Assembly: GCA_038993745.2 (NCBI GenBank)
Contig: CP160629.1
Coordinates: 2,728,001 to 2,792,000 of the forward strand
DNA: 64,000 bases
Direction of reading: 5' to 3'
Source of the DNA: Aliivibrio fischeri
Lineage (GTDB): Bacteria > Pseudomonadota > Gammaproteobacteria > Enterobacterales > Vibrionaceae
Shown: piece after piece, positions 1-20,858 of the stretch
Position numbering within the stretch: position 1 is the stretch's first letter
Layout of the letters: each line of letters starts with the position of its first letter
Notes under the pieces: generated by a model
What the model was told of the DNA's origin: nothing
The model's database searches: none
Seen by the model: the letters and a program-made list of their open reading frames with translations, nothing else
Translations under genes and position numbers: made by a program

Positions 1-153
<153 letters not shown>

Positions 154-227
154 TTAGTGGCTTTGAATGACCACGTAACCAAATATAGATTGAATATATG
201 ATTTTTTAAAAGGAGAAATAGGCAATC

Positions 228-303
228 TGGTGCTAATACCCAGATTTGAACTGGGGACCTCACCCTTACCAAGGGTGCGCTCTACCAACTGAGCTATATC
301 AGC
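228..303 (-). tRNA. tRNA-Thr(GGT)
   Basis: The 76-nt cloverleaf has a 5' GCTGATA acceptor strand, an encoded CCA, a TTC T-loop and a CTTGGTAA anticodon loop giving anticodon GGT. It is the last tRNA before tuf, matching E. coli thrT. Confidence 0.95.
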
Positions 304-315
304 GCACAAAAGATA

Positions 316-390
<75 letters not shown>

Positions 391-425
391 ACACGTAACT
401 CGATTGAGCTATTTAACCTGAAATA

Positions 426-509
<84 letters not shown>

Positions 510-542
510 AAACTTTACTTTTACTTCCGAAAAAAATAAAAG

Positions 543-618
<76 letters not shown>

Positions 619-631
619 ACAATTGGTGCGC

Positions 632-660
632 ATTCTAGTGAATCTAGAAATATCATGCAA
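632..660 (-). promoter_or_regulatory. Promoter of the tRNA-tuf operon
   Basis: On the minus strand there is a -35 TTGCAT (655-660), a 17-base spacer and a -10 TAGAAT (632-637). A GCGC discriminator follows, as in stringently controlled stable-RNA promoters. A-rich runs upstream (about 680-710) could act as an UP element. Predicted from sequence only. Confidence 0.75.
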
Positions 661-811
661 CTGAAAATTCAAATAAAACGTTTTTTTTTGCTTTTTTACC
701 CAAAAAGTTGTCTATCTCATCAAATCAATAACCAAAAAGTAATAAGACCGCTTTTTTCTTAAAGAGGCTTATTGTATTGTTCAACATTCATTAATCCACT
801 AGGTAAGTCAT

Positions 812-1735
812 GTGAACTCTTATTTAACATTTACTCGTGAGCATTGGGCTGAATTGAGAAAATCAACGCCTATGACACTTACAGAAAAAGAGTTAACGAG
901 TTTACGAGGCATCAATGAAAATATAAGCATTGATGAAGTGAGTGAAATTTATTTGCCTTTAATTCGCTTGTTGCAATTACATATTGATAGCCATCGCGAA
1001 AAAAATATTATTTTAGAAAAATTTCTTTCACATCAAGATATAAAGTCACCTTTTATTATTGGTATAGCAGGAAGTGTTGCAGTAGGAAAAAGTACAACAG
1101 CAAGAATCATTCAGACTCTGCTCAAACAGTTATTACCACACTTAGATACTCAACTGGTGACAACAGATGGTTTTCTTTATCCTAATGAAGTTCTAAAAGC
1201 TAAGAACATCATGCATAAAAAAGGCTTTCCAGAGTCTTATGACACCCACTCTTTGGTTTCTTTTGTTTCTGATGTAAAGTCGGGGAAAAAATCAGTATCA
1301 GCACCTTTATATTCACACCTGACTTATAACGTAACCGGTGAGCGAAAAGTTGTTGAATCGCCTGACATATTAATTATTGAGGGTTTAAATGTACTTCAAA
1401 ATGGTAACGATTATCCTGATGATCAGCATCACCGTTTTGTTTCAGACTTTCTTAACTTCTCTATATATGTTGACGCATCACCAGAACAACTTAAAGAATG
1501 GTATGTTGAACGTTTTTTAAAATTACGAGAAAGTGCTTTTAAAGAAAATGGTTCTTATTTTTCGCACTACACAGAATTATCTACCGCAGACTCAATTAAA
1601 AAAGCTCAACATATTTGGGATACAATTAATGGTCTCAATCTTGAGGAAAACATCTTACCAACAAAGAATCGAGCTAGTCTTATTCTTTCAAAAGGTGAAA
1701 ACCATTCAATTAATCAAGTAGCAATAAGAAAGTAA
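812..1735 (+). CDS. coaA: Pantothenate kinase (type I)
   Basis: Phosphorylates pantothenate with ATP, the first and rate-controlling step of coenzyme A synthesis, in the cytoplasm. The 307-residue product has the family's usual length and shows the P-loop GSVAVGKSTTAR at about residues 87-98, the TTDGFLYPN block, the KKGFPESYD block and a C-terminal ILPTKNRASLIL segment, all typical of bacterial CoaA. The start is GTG at 812; an overlapping ATG at 810 is out of frame and hits a stop at once. The gene is divergent from the tRNA-tuf operon and ends flush against the convergent birA with no gap between the stop codons. Confidence 0.97.
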   Translation: MNSYLTFTREHWAELRKSTPMTLTEKELTSLRGINENISIDEVSEIYLPLIRLLQLHIDSHREKNIILEKFLSHQDIKSPFIIGIAGSVAVGKSTTARIIQTLLKQLLPHLDTQLVTTDGFLYPNEVLKAKNIMHKKGFPESYDTHSLVSFVSDVKSGKKSVSAPLYSHLTYNVTGERKVVESPDILIIEGLNVLQNGNDYPDDQHHRFVSDFLNFSIYVDASPEQLKEWYVERFLKLRESAFKENGSYFSHYTELSTADSIKKAQHIWDTINGLNLEENILPTKNRASLILSKGENHSINQVAIRK

Positions 1736-2694
1736 CTATTGTTTCTTTATAGATATTTCACCACCATTATAAGCCGTTAGGCCATCAGCATTGATAAGTA
1801 ACAGCGCACCTTGGGCATCAATACCGTTGCAAACTCCTGTAACGGTACCATTTCCTAATTGAAGCGAAATTTCTTGGCCTTTAAAATTGTCATATCTATT
1901 CCATCTTTCAACAAAGTGGGATAAGCCAAAACATTCAAACGCTTTCATCGTTCCTTCAAGCGAAACCAATAATGCATTCGCTAATTTATTTCTAATATGG
2001 TTTTGGCCAAGAATTGTTTTTAAATCAACCCAAGGTTGGTCTATTTCAGAAGTAAATCTTTCACTAAGGTCAACATTAATTCCGATACCTATGACCACAT
2101 GGGCGGCACCACCTGATTGAGCTGAAAGTTCAATAAGAACACCGCCTAGCTTTCTGTTATTCCAATAAATATCATTAGGCCACTTTAATTTAAGCTCACT
2201 ACAGCCTAAATTTTCCAGGGCTTCAACAACAGCAATACCAACAGCTAAACTTAAACCCATCGTAGCAGCAAGACCATCATCTAACCTCCAATAGAGAGAC
2301 AAATAGATATTTCCACCAAATGGAGATATCCATGAGCGCCCTCTTCGACCTCGTCCGGCAGATTGATATTCAGCTATACAAGATTGTCCGCACTCAGAGA
2401 GGTCATATTATTTAGCAAATACTGATTCGTTGAATCAACAACGCCAAGAACTTCAGGTTTTGGTAGCTTATTATGAGAAACAAGTTCTTGTTGTAATAAC
2501 TCAATAGAAGTTGAGAGTGAATAGCCTTTACCTTTTACTTTGTAAATCTCAAGTCCCCAACTCTGAATCACATTAATGTGCTTGCTTATTGCGGCTCGAG
2601 AGATATTAAGTTGTTCACCCAGTTCTTCACCTGAATGAAAGTGTCCATCACTAAGCAGTCTTAAGATCTCAAGTTTTTTAGTGTGTTCTTTCAT
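1736..2694 (-). pseudogene. birA: Biotin-protein ligase / biotin operon repressor, frameshifted
   Basis: BirA attaches biotin to the AccB subunit and represses biotin synthesis genes. The reading starts at ATG 2694 with a winged-helix domain (SRAAISKHI helix) and is in frame to about 2381, ending STNQYLLNN...DNLV. The catalytic domain resumes in another frame with the biotinyl-AMP loop AGRGRRGR and WISPFGGNIY, then KWPNDIYW, VIGIGIN and the SH3-like C-terminus, stopping at 1736. Restoring one T/A at about 2380-2381 (TTT to TT on the coding strand) would rejoin the frames. The start overlaps the end of murB, so the two are co-transcribed. BirA is essential in E. coli, so a sequencing deletion is more likely than a true null. 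Confidence 0.88.
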
Positions 2695-3727
2695 CAAAGA
2701 GCTCCGATAAAAAAGATTCTTCACCATTTAGATAAAATCTAACTTCATGTTCAAGTTCAATATCATACATATCTAAGACAATGTTTTTTACATGATTTGC
2801 TAACTCTAAAATATCTTCAGATGTCGCTGTACCAGTGTTAGTTAGCACTAACGCTTGTTCTTGATGCACTTGGGCACCATTAATTTTGAAACCTTTTAAA
2901 CCAGCATTATCAATAAGCCAACCAGCAGCTATTTTCTTCCCTTCAGTGACATCATAAGCAGGTAAATTAGGGTAAGTTTCACATAAGGCTAAATAGTGCT
3001 CTTCTGATATAACAGGGTTCTTAAAGAAACTGCCTGCATTTCCAATCACATTTGGATCAGGGAGTTTTTTACTTCGAATTTCACAAATTTTATCAAATAC
3101 GTTCTTAGGTGTGGTTTTACTATTTCGTAAATCACTCAGTGGGCCATAAGCAAGAACAGGCTGCCATTGTTTATTTAAACGAAGTGTTATCGCTGTAATG
3201 ATGCAACGATCTTTGAGCTCATGCTTAAAAACAGATTCTCGATAGCCAAATAAACATTCTGAATTCTTCAATGTCTTAATTTGAAGTGTTTCAAGATCCA
3301 AATATTCAACAGACTCACATACATCTTTTAACTCAAGACCATAAGCACCGATATTTTGAATAGGAGCAGAGCCTGCACAACCTGGAATCATTGCTAGATT
3401 CTCAATACCAGCCAATCCATTATCAACACACCACTCAACTAATTCAGGCCAATCTTCCCCACTAGAAACTTTCAGCAAATAATCAGTATCAGTTTCTGTT
3501 ACTGATTTTCCGAAAAGTCGATTAAGAACAACGACACCATTAAAGTGATTACAAAATAAGGTATTACTCCCTCGCCCTAAAGGTAGTTTTGTCATTTCTT
3601 TGTATTTTTTATCAGACCAAATATCAATTAGATCCTGTATAGAATCAGCTTGAATGATTAAATCAGCACTTTCGTTAACTGAAAAACTATTATAAGGCTT
3701 AAGTGTTTTATTAAGTAAAATCTGCAT
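2678..3727 (-). CDS. murB: UDP-N-acetylenolpyruvoylglucosamine reductase
   Basis: An FAD-dependent cytoplasmic enzyme that reduces UDP-GlcNAc-enolpyruvate to UDP-MurNAc with NADPH, the second committed step of peptidoglycan synthesis. The 349-residue protein has the FAD-binding PLGRGSNTLF segment at about residue 50, the MIPGCAGSAPIQNIGAYG block, YRESVFK, and GNAGSFFKNPV carrying the catalytic serine of type I MurB. It lies upstream of birA and overlaps it by 17 bases, the usual murB-birA pairing in enteric and vibrio genomes. The start ATG at 3727 fits the family length of about 342. Confidence 0.97.
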   Translation of the reverse strand: MQILLNKTLKPYNSFSVNESADLIIQADSIQDLIDIWSDKKYKEMTKLPLGRGSNTLFCNHFNGVVVLNRLFGKSVTETDTDYLLKVSSGEDWPELVEWCVDNGLAGIENLAMIPGCAGSAPIQNIGAYGLELKDVCESVEYLDLETLQIKTLKNSECLFGYRESVFKHELKDRCIITAITLRLNKQWQPVLAYGPLSDLRNSKTTPKNVFDKICEIRSKKLPDPNVIGNAGSFFKNPVISEEHYLALCETYPNLPAYDVTEGKKIAAGWLIDNAGLKGFKINGAQVHQEQALVLTNTGTATSEDILELANHVKNIVLDMYDIELEHEVRFYLNGEESFLSELFDERTH

Positions 3728-3798
3728 AGTGCTGTATTTAATTGATTAGATTAAGTACATTCTAACTTAATACATAACAACTATATAGAACAGAGCTA

Positions 3799-4230
3799 AT
3801 GAATCTTACCGTTTCTCATCTAGACAAATTACGCCTTCCTTTATTACATAAAATCTACAAGGAAAACTACCCGTCAGGAAAGCCTAAGGGAAAAGAAGAA
3901 ATAATAGTAATAGAGGGGGATAAGAAAATCTTAGGGGCTATGCGTATAAAGACCTATGAAGAGTGTCATTTTTTAACAGGAATGATGATAATCAAAGAAA
4001 GAAGGGGTGAGAGTCTTGGAAGCCAACTGTTATTTAAGCTAAATGAATTTTTATCATTAGAACACTGCTATTGCTTTTGTGAACCTCAGTTAAGTGAGTT
4101 TTATTTGAAAAACGATTTCATTCATATAGACAAAAAGAATATTCCTCATGTACTGAAATCTAAGCATGATAGATATACAAATACTGGAAAAGAATTGGAT
4201 ATCCTTCTCTATAAAAAAACTAACAATTAG
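3799..4230 (+). CDS. GNAT-family N-acetyltransferase
   Basis: A 143-residue single-domain protein with a GNAT fold. The acetyl-CoA-binding motif A appears as RRGESLGSQLL at about residues 71-81, preceded by the LTGMMIIKE strand, and a later FYLKNDFI segment resembles motif B. The acceptor substrate cannot be told from sequence. It is divergent from murB across a 71-base gap and lies 72 bases upstream of pssA on the same strand, so co-transcription with pssA is possible. Confidence 0.8.
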   Translation: MNLTVSHLDKLRLPLLHKIYKENYPSGKPKGKEEIIVIEGDKKILGAMRIKTYEECHFLTGMMIIKERRGESLGSQLLFKLNEFLSLEHCYCFCEPQLSEFYLKNDFIHIDKKNIPHVLKSKHDRYTNTGKELDILLYKKTNN

Positions 4231-4302
4231 ATATTACTCTCGGCAATACCCATGAAGTTTGCTAAAATCTATCCCCTTATATTGATTATTTAATGATTGG
4301 TT

Positions 4303-5654
4303 ATGAATTTGAAAGCTCAAGAAAGTAAAGAACAGCTATCTAAGCTCCCAATGTTGTCTCAAAATCCTGAGAATATTAAGATTCTTCACACCGCTGCAGA
4401 TTTTCGGTATGAACTTCTTAAACAAATAGAAAATGCACAACAACGCATTTATATAGTTGCACTTTACTTAGAAAATGATGATGCTGGCAGAGAAATCTTT
4501 ACTGCTCTGTATGAAGCTAAACAGAAAAATCCGACACTAGACATTAATGTTCTTGTTGATTGGCATCGAGCTCAAAGAGGACTTATCGGTGCTGAAAAGA
4601 GTGATGGTAACGCAGCGTTATATCGAGAATTCTCTGAAAAATACGAGCATTCAATAAATGTCCTTGGTGTCCCAGTAAGAAATAAAGAAGTTTTCGGCGT
4701 TTTGCACCTAAAAGGTTTTATCTTTGACGATACCGTTGTTTATAGCGGCGCTAGCTTAAATGATGTATACCTTGCCCATAAAGATAAATACCGTTTCGAC
4801 AGATACCACGTTTTAAATAATACCTTTCTTGCTAATTCAATGGTTTCATTTATTAAGAAAACATTAATTGCTAGTCCTGCTGTAAATTGTTTATCGCAAC
4901 AAAATAGACCAGAAACAAAATCTCTTAAGCCTGAAATTAAAGAATTAAGAAAGCAGCTCGGTTTAGCAAACTATCAATTTACGTCTCAGACAAGAAAAGA
5001 AGGTGAAGTTGGTATAACACCGCTTGTTGGATTAGGAAGAAAAGGGAATAAATTAAATAATTATATTCGCACTCTTTTAGCATCAGCCACATCTGAAATT
5101 ACAATCTGTACTCCTTATTTCAACTTCCCTAAACCTATTGCAAAAGAACTTAAAAAAGCACTGCGACGAGGAGTGAAAGTAACAATTATTGTCGGTGACA
5201 AAACTGCTAATGATTTCTACATTTCACCTGAAGAAGAATTTAAGACTATTGCAGGGTTACCATACCTATATGAGATAAACCTAAGAAACTTTGCTAAAGC
5301 TAATGAGACTTACATTGCTAGCAGACAATTATCTCTTAACTTATGGAAACATGAGAACAACAGTTTTCATCTAAAAGGTATGTGGGTAGATAAAGAATAC
5401 ACACTAATTACAGGTAGTAATCTAAACCAAGAGCATGGAAACTAGATCTTGAGAATGGACTATTATTGCAGGATCCTGAGCAGTTACTTGTAGATACGAA
5501 GCAAGCTGAACTAGATGTCATCTTAGAACATACACAATTAATTGGTTCATATAAACAAGTAGACAAGCTAGATAGTTATCCTGTTGAAGTAAAAAAATTA
5601 ATCAAAAGAATTAAGAGAATTAAAGCAGATCATATACTGAATCAAATTCTATAA
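4303..5654 (+). pseudogene. pssA: CDP-diacylglycerol-serine O-phosphatidyltransferase, frameshifted near the C-terminus
   Basis: Makes phosphatidylserine, the precursor of phosphatidylethanolamine. It is of the phospholipase-D type, as in E. coli. Two HKD motifs are visible: HLKGFIFDDTVVYSG in the first half and HLKGMWVDKEYTLITGSN near residue 365. Just after the second motif the frame ends in NQEHGN-stop (5445). Restoring one C at about 5427-5428 would give NPRAWKLDLENG and join the remaining 70 residues, ending KADHILNQIL at 5654, like E. coli PssA. ATG 4303 is preferred to the in-frame TTG at 4297. PssA is essential in E. coli under ordinary conditions, so a sequencing deletion is the likely cause. 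Confidence 0.88.
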
Positions 5655-5663
5655 TTAATTTTT

Positions 5664-5695
5664 GGGTGTGCATTGATACAGTGCATGCCCATTTT
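5664..5695 (+). terminator. Probable terminator after pssA
   Basis: A nine-pair stem (GGGTGTGCA with TGCATGCCC, including G-U pairs) is followed by ATTTT, 9 bases after the pssA stop. The U-tract is short, so efficiency is uncertain. Confidence 0.5.
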
Positions 5696-5800
5696 GATAT
5701 TTAAGCTGTACAAAAAACCGTCCCTATTCATCTAAAATTACACGTTCTAAACTCCCCATCATTTAATATATCCACCTGATTTTTATCAAGCTTAAGAGCT

Positions 5801-5872
5801 TCACATCCCCCTGTATGGCAGGTCGATAAACTCTCTAATAAAAAGCCTAACCAACTGCACTGCTACTTCGCT
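5801..5872 (-). pseudogene. Strongly decayed tRNA-Asp remnant (copy A)
   Basis: Aligns with the second remnant at 5989-6055 through the anticodon-arm region and the AACCAACTG D-arm block, and shares with it an AATAAAAAGCC insertion. The acceptor stem and T-arm are not recognisable. A copy of the same terminator hairpin lies beside it, so it looks like the oldest unit of a tandem tRNA-Asp/terminator duplication. Confidence 0.6.
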
Positions 5873-5902
5873 CTGCTTATCTCATTCCGCTTTCTACAGA
5901 TG

Positions 5903-5938
5903 CAAAAAAGCCCTAATCTTTCGATTAGGGCTTTTTTT
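5903..5938. terminator. Terminator hairpin, copy of the rrn-distal one
   Basis: AGCCCTAATC and GATTAGGGCT form a perfect stem around a TTTC loop, flanked by A and T runs, so it could work in both directions. The hairpin is identical to the one at 6087-6120. Confidence 0.75.
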
Positions 5939-5944
5939 AATAAG

Positions 5945-6055
5945 TGGCTACGTTAACGGGACTTTCTATTAACCTCGAAAGCAACACGTCCCCCGGCGTG
6001 ACAGGCCGCTAAGCTCTCCAATAAAAAGCCGAACCAACTGAACTACCAACTTCGC
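5945..6055 (-). pseudogene. Decayed tRNA-Asp copy (copy B)
   Basis: Carries the CCCCCGGCGTGACAGGCCG anticodon-arm block and the AACCAACTGAACTACCA D-arm block of the intact tRNA-Asp at 6129-6205, plus a TGG (encoded CCA) at its left end. The acceptor and T stems are disrupted and there are extra bases (about 111 instead of 77 positions). It cannot fold as a functional tRNA. Confidence 0.75.
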
Positions 6056-6086
6056 TCTGCTTAACTCATTCAGTTTTCTACAAACG

Positions 6087-6120
6087 TAAAAAAGCCCTAA
6101 TCTTTCGATTAGGGCTTTTT
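6087..6120. terminator. Terminator of the distal rrn operon
   Basis: A ten-pair GC-containing hairpin (AGCCCTAATC/GATTAGGGCT) with flanking A and T runs, just downstream of tRNA-Asp in the direction of rRNA transcription. Confidence 0.85.
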
Positions 6121-6128
6121 CAAATAAG

Positions 6129-6205
6129 TGGCGGAGTGGACGGGACTCGAACCCGCGACCCCCGGCGTGACAGGCCGGTATTCTAACCAACTGAACTACC
6201 ACTCC
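6129..6205 (-). tRNA. tRNA-Asp(GTC)
   Basis: An intact 77-nt cloverleaf with a GGAGTGG acceptor strand, an encoded CCA and anticodon GTC. It is 80 bases after the 5S gene on the same strand, so it is the last gene of the distal rrn operon. Confidence 0.96.
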
Positions 6206-6284
6206 GCAGTGGACTACTTGTCGTCGCTGACAAGTGTTCATAACACTTTTGTCTTCACTTTTTAAAAAAGTGAAAATAAATTGG

Positions 6285-6404
6285 AAGCCTGGCGATGTCC
6301 TACTCTCACATGGGGAAACCCCACACTACCATCGGCGCTATTACGTTTCACTTCTGAGTTCGGCATGGGATCAGGTGGGTCCATAACGCTATGGTCGCCA
6401 AGCA
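6285..6404 (-). rRNA. rrf: 5S rRNA, distal rrn operon
   Basis: The 120-base 5S sequence begins TGCTTGGCG and ends GCCAGGCTT, with the conserved CCGAACTCAGAAGTGAAA loop. It is identical in the three operons as far as I compared them. Confidence 0.96.
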
Positions 6405-6496
6405 AATTCTTTAATTCGGAAAGCTTATTGTCTTCTTAATGCACATTCAATTCGTTTCTTGCAACTTTAAATCCGTTCAAAACCCCTTGGGTGTTG

Positions 6497-9387
<2,891 letters not shown>

Positions 9388-9590
9388 ATACAACCCCAAG
9401 AGGTTTCGTATGGCATAAACAACCAAGGTTGAACTCGTCATTGCGAGTTCTGGTTTTTCGCCGGATTCAAAATACAAGAACACTTGAATGTGTTGTTCTT
9501 CGTTTTACAAAGTAAAACAAAGGATATTAAGAACTTTTAAATTTTGATTTGAATAACTCGTAAGTTATTTAAATCAGTCAGCTTTCCAAA

Positions 9591-9602
9591 TTGTTAAAGA
9601 GC
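9591..9602 (-). promoter_or_regulatory. boxA antitermination site in the 16S-23S spacer, distal operon
   Basis: GCTCTTTAACAA on the minus strand matches the rrn boxA bound by the NusB-S10 complex. It lies between tRNA-Val and 23S. Confidence 0.8.
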
Positions 9603-9654
9603 AATGTTTCTTTCGAAACCATTTTTAAAGACTCTCAAGGAGAATACTTAAAGA

Positions 9655-9729
9655 TGGTGGGCGATACCGGGCTCGAACCAGTGACCCCTCCTTGTAAGGG
9701 AGGTGCTCTCCCAACTGAGCTAATCGCCC
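9655..9729 (-). tRNA. tRNA-Val(TAC)
   Basis: A spacer tRNA with a GGGCGAT acceptor strand, anticodon TAC and encoded CCA; third of the Glu-Lys-Val set between 16S and 23S. Confidence 0.95.
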
Positions 9730-9760
9730 ACGAAAGTTTTAATTCCTTCGTGAGAAAGAA

Positions 9761-9836
9761 TGGTGGGTCGTGCAGGATTCGAACCTGCGACCAATTGATT
9801 AAAAGTCAACTGCTCTACCAACTGAGCTAACGACCC
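9761..9836 (-). tRNA. tRNA-Lys(TTT)
   Basis: A 76-nt spacer tRNA with a GGGTCGT acceptor strand, anticodon TTT and encoded CCA; the middle tRNA of the Glu-Lys-Val spacer. Confidence 0.95.
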
Positions 9837-9838
9837 AA

Positions 9839-9914
9839 TGGTATCCCGTAGGGGAGTCGAACCCCTGTTACCGCCGTGAAAGGGCGGTGTCCTAGGCCTC
9901 TAGACGAACGGGAC
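9839..9914 (-). tRNA. tRNA-Glu(TTC)
   Basis: A 76-nt spacer tRNA with a GTCCCGT acceptor strand, anticodon TTC and encoded CCA. It is the first after 16S, only two bases from tRNA-Lys. Confidence 0.95.
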
Positions 9915-10009
9915 ACTGGATATTTGAAGATGTTGGGCATCTTCATTGCTTCTTTACGTTTTTAACCTAATCAATCTGTGTGAACACTCATAAATCGCAA
10001 TCTATCGTT

Positions 10010-11562
<1,553 letters not shown>

Positions 11563-11712
11563 AAGTTTTTTTGGTTTGTTTCAGCAGAAACAAAACCGAC
11601 TCAATGATTAATACTGATTGTTACATAAAAGTAATTTTGTGTAGTCACTCAGTTCATTGATAATGTGTTGATTATCAATTCATAAGTGCCCACACAGATT
11701 GATTTGGTTAAA

Positions 11713-11724
11713 TTGTTAAAGAGC
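11713..11724 (-). promoter_or_regulatory. boxA in the 16S leader, distal operon
   Basis: GCTCTTTAACAA on the minus strand, about 150 bases before 16S, matches rrn leader boxA. Confidence 0.8.
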
Positions 11725-11772
11725 TTGTCTTTCAACCACTTAGCGTTTCCGCTTCGTCGTTTCAGGCTGCGT

Positions 11773-11800
11773 ATAATACGCTGTCTGATTTGAAAGTCAA
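11773..11800 (-). promoter_or_regulatory. Promoter of the distal rrn operon
   Basis: -35 TTGACT (11795-11800), a 16-base spacer and -10 TATTAT (11773-11778), followed by a GC-rich start region and preceded by A/T-rich sequence resembling an UP element. I see only this one strong promoter here, unlike the first operon. Confidence 0.8.
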
Positions 11801-11883
11801 GATAATATTTTCAACTTTTTCAATTATTTTTGAATCGTTAAAAACGTTATGTTGACTTGGCTCACAGTGACAGTCTGGGAGCG

Positions 11884-11912
11884 AAATAAAAGCCCGTTCA
11901 ACTGAACGGGCT
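11884..11912 (-). terminator. Terminator of the middle rrn operon
   Basis: A perfect hairpin of AGCCCGTTCA and TGAACGGGCT, followed on the minus strand by TTTTATTTC, 14 bases after the 5S gene of the middle operon. Confidence 0.85.
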
Positions 11913-11925
11913 CTTATTCAAATTC

Positions 11926-12045
11926 AAGCCTGGCGATGTCCTACTCTCACATGGGGAAACCCCACACTACCATCGGCGCTATTACGTTTCACTTCTGAGT
12001 TCGGCATGGGATCAGGTGGGTCCATAACGCTATGGTCGCCAAGCA
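11926..12045 (-). rRNA. rrf: 5S rRNA, middle rrn operon
   Basis: A 120-base 5S gene matching the copy at 6285-6404, directly downstream of 23S. Confidence 0.96.
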
Positions 12046-12138
12046 AATTCTTTAATTCGGAAAGCTTATTGTCTTCTTAATGCACATTCAAATTCGTTTC
12101 TTGCAACTTTAAATCCGTTCAAAACCCCTTGGGTGTTG

Positions 12139-15030
<2,892 letters not shown>

Positions 15031-15233
15031 ATACAACCCCAAGAGGTTTCGTATGGCATAAACAACCAAGGTTGAACTCGTCATTGCGAGTTCTGGTTTT
15101 TCGCCGGATTCAAAATACAAGAACACTTGAATGTGTTGTTCTTCGTTTTACAAAGTAAAACAAAGGATATTAAGAACTTTTAAATTTTGATTTGAATAAC
15201 TCGTAAGTTATTTAAATCAGTCAGCTTTCCAAA

Positions 15234-15245
15234 TTGTTAAAGAGC
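15234..15245 (-). promoter_or_regulatory. boxA in the 16S-23S spacer, middle operon
   Basis: GCTCTTTAACAA on the minus strand between tRNA-Ala and 23S. Confidence 0.8.
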
Positions 15246-15297
15246 AATGTTTCTTTCGAAACCATTTTTAAAGACTCTCAAGGAGAATACTTAAAGA

Positions 15298-15373
15298 TGG
15301 TGGAGCTATGCGGGATCGAACCGCAGACCTCCTGCGTGCAAGGCAGGCGCTCTCCCAGCTGAGCTATAGCCCC
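15298..15373 (-). tRNA. tRNA-Ala(TGC)
   Basis: A 76-nt spacer tRNA with a GGGGCTA acceptor strand, anticodon TGC and encoded CCA. It is identical to the Ala(GGC) gene at 20859-20934 outside the anticodon arm. Confidence 0.95.
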
Positions 15374-15410
15374 GAAATATAATGTTATCCAATACTTTCT
15401 GGAGAAGTAT

Positions 15411-15487
<77 letters not shown>

Positions 15488-15556
15488 AACATTAAGTCTC
15501 TTAATTTTTTAACCTAATCAATCTGTGTGAACACTCATAAACCGTAATCTATCGTT

Positions 15557-17108
<1,552 letters not shown>

Positions 17109-17258
17109 AAGTTTTTTTGGTTTGTTTCAGCAGAAACAAAACCGACTCAATGATTAATACTGATTGTTACATAAAAGTAATTTTGTGTAGTCACTCAGTT
17201 CATTGATAATGTGTTGATTATCAATTCATAAGTGCCCACACAGATTGATTTGGTTAAA

Positions 17259-17270
17259 TTGTTAAAGAGC
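17259..17270 (-). promoter_or_regulatory. boxA in the 16S leader, middle operon
   Basis: GCTCTTTAACAA on the minus strand in the leader, at the same distance from 16S as in the other operons. Confidence 0.8.
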
Positions 17271-17318
17271 TTGTCTTTCAACCACTTAGCGTTTCCGCTT
17301 CGTCGTTTCAGGCTGCGT

Positions 17319-17346
17319 ATAATACGCTGTCTGATTTGAAAGTCAA
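17319..17346 (-). promoter_or_regulatory. Promoter of the middle rrn operon
   Basis: -35 TTGACT (17341-17346), a 16-base spacer and -10 TATTAT (17319-17324). The whole inter-operon block matches that of the distal operon. Confidence 0.8.
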
Positions 17347-17429
17347 GATAATATTTTCAACTTTTTCAATTATTTTTGAATCGTTAAAAACGTTATGTTG
17401 ACTTGGCTCACAGTGACAGTCTGGGAGCG

Positions 17430-17460
17430 AAATAAAAGCCCGTTCAACTGAACGGGCTCT
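17430..17460 (-). terminator. Terminator of the first rrn operon
   Basis: A perfect AGCCCGTTCA/TGAACGGGCT hairpin with TTTTATTTC on the minus strand, just after the 5S gene of the promoter-proximal operon. It is identical to the terminator at 11884-11912. Confidence 0.85.
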
Positions 17461-17471
17461 TATTCAAATTC

Positions 17472-17591
17472 AAGCCTGGCGATGTCCTACTCTCACATGG
17501 GGAAACCCCACACTACCATCGGCGCTATTACGTTTCACTTCTGAGTTCGGCATGGGATCAGGTGGGTCCATAACGCTATGGTCGCCAAGCA
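17472..17591 (-). rRNA. rrf: 5S rRNA, promoter-proximal rrn operon
   Basis: A 120-base 5S gene matching the other two copies. Confidence 0.96.
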
Positions 17592-17683
17592 AATTCTTTA
17601 ATTCGGAAAGCTTATTGTCTTCTTAATGCACATTCAATTCGTTTCTTGCAACTTTAAATCCGTTCAAAACCCCTTGGGTGTTG

Positions 17684-20573
<2,890 letters not shown>

Positions 20574-20776
20574 ATACAACCCCAAGAGGTTTCGTATGGC
20601 ATAAACAACCAAGGTTGAACTCGTCATTGCGAGTTCTGGTTTTTCGCCGGATTCAAAATACAAGAACACTTGAATGTGTTGTTCTTCGTTTTACAAAGTA
20701 AAACAAAGGATATTAAGAACTTTTAAATTTTGATTTAGATAACTCGTAAGTTATTTAAATCAGTCAGCTTTCCAAA

Positions 20777-20788
20777 TTGTTAAAGAGC
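20777..20788 (-). promoter_or_regulatory. boxA in the 16S-23S spacer, promoter-proximal operon
   Basis: GCTCTTTAACAA on the minus strand between tRNA-Ala and 23S. The sequence between boxA and the tRNA differs from the other two spacers. Confidence 0.8.
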
Positions 20789-20858
20789 GATTTCACGCTT
20801 ATGCGTGTAACCATTTTTAAAAACTCTTAAAGGTTTAACCTAAAAGAATGCTTAAAGA

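Noticed and set aside
2374..2694. The birA N-terminal part as a stand-alone helix-turn-helix regulator
   Set aside because: The missing catalytic domain follows at once in another frame with all BirA motifs, so this is one interrupted gene.
5655..6128. A CRISPR array or phage attachment site in the repeats beside tRNA-Asp
   Set aside because: The repeats are degenerate tRNA-Asp/terminator units about 180 bases long; no integrase or evenly spaced short repeats are present.
5969..6241. A 90-residue open frame over tRNA-Asp and its remnant
   Set aside because: It is a translation of tRNA sequence (VVQLVRIPACHAGGRGFESRP type), a well-known false gene.
9591..9830. A 79-residue open frame over the spacer tRNAs
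   Set aside because: It runs antisense through tRNA-Val and tRNA-Lys; the TGLEPVTPPCKG-type peptide is the classic tRNA-derived artefact.
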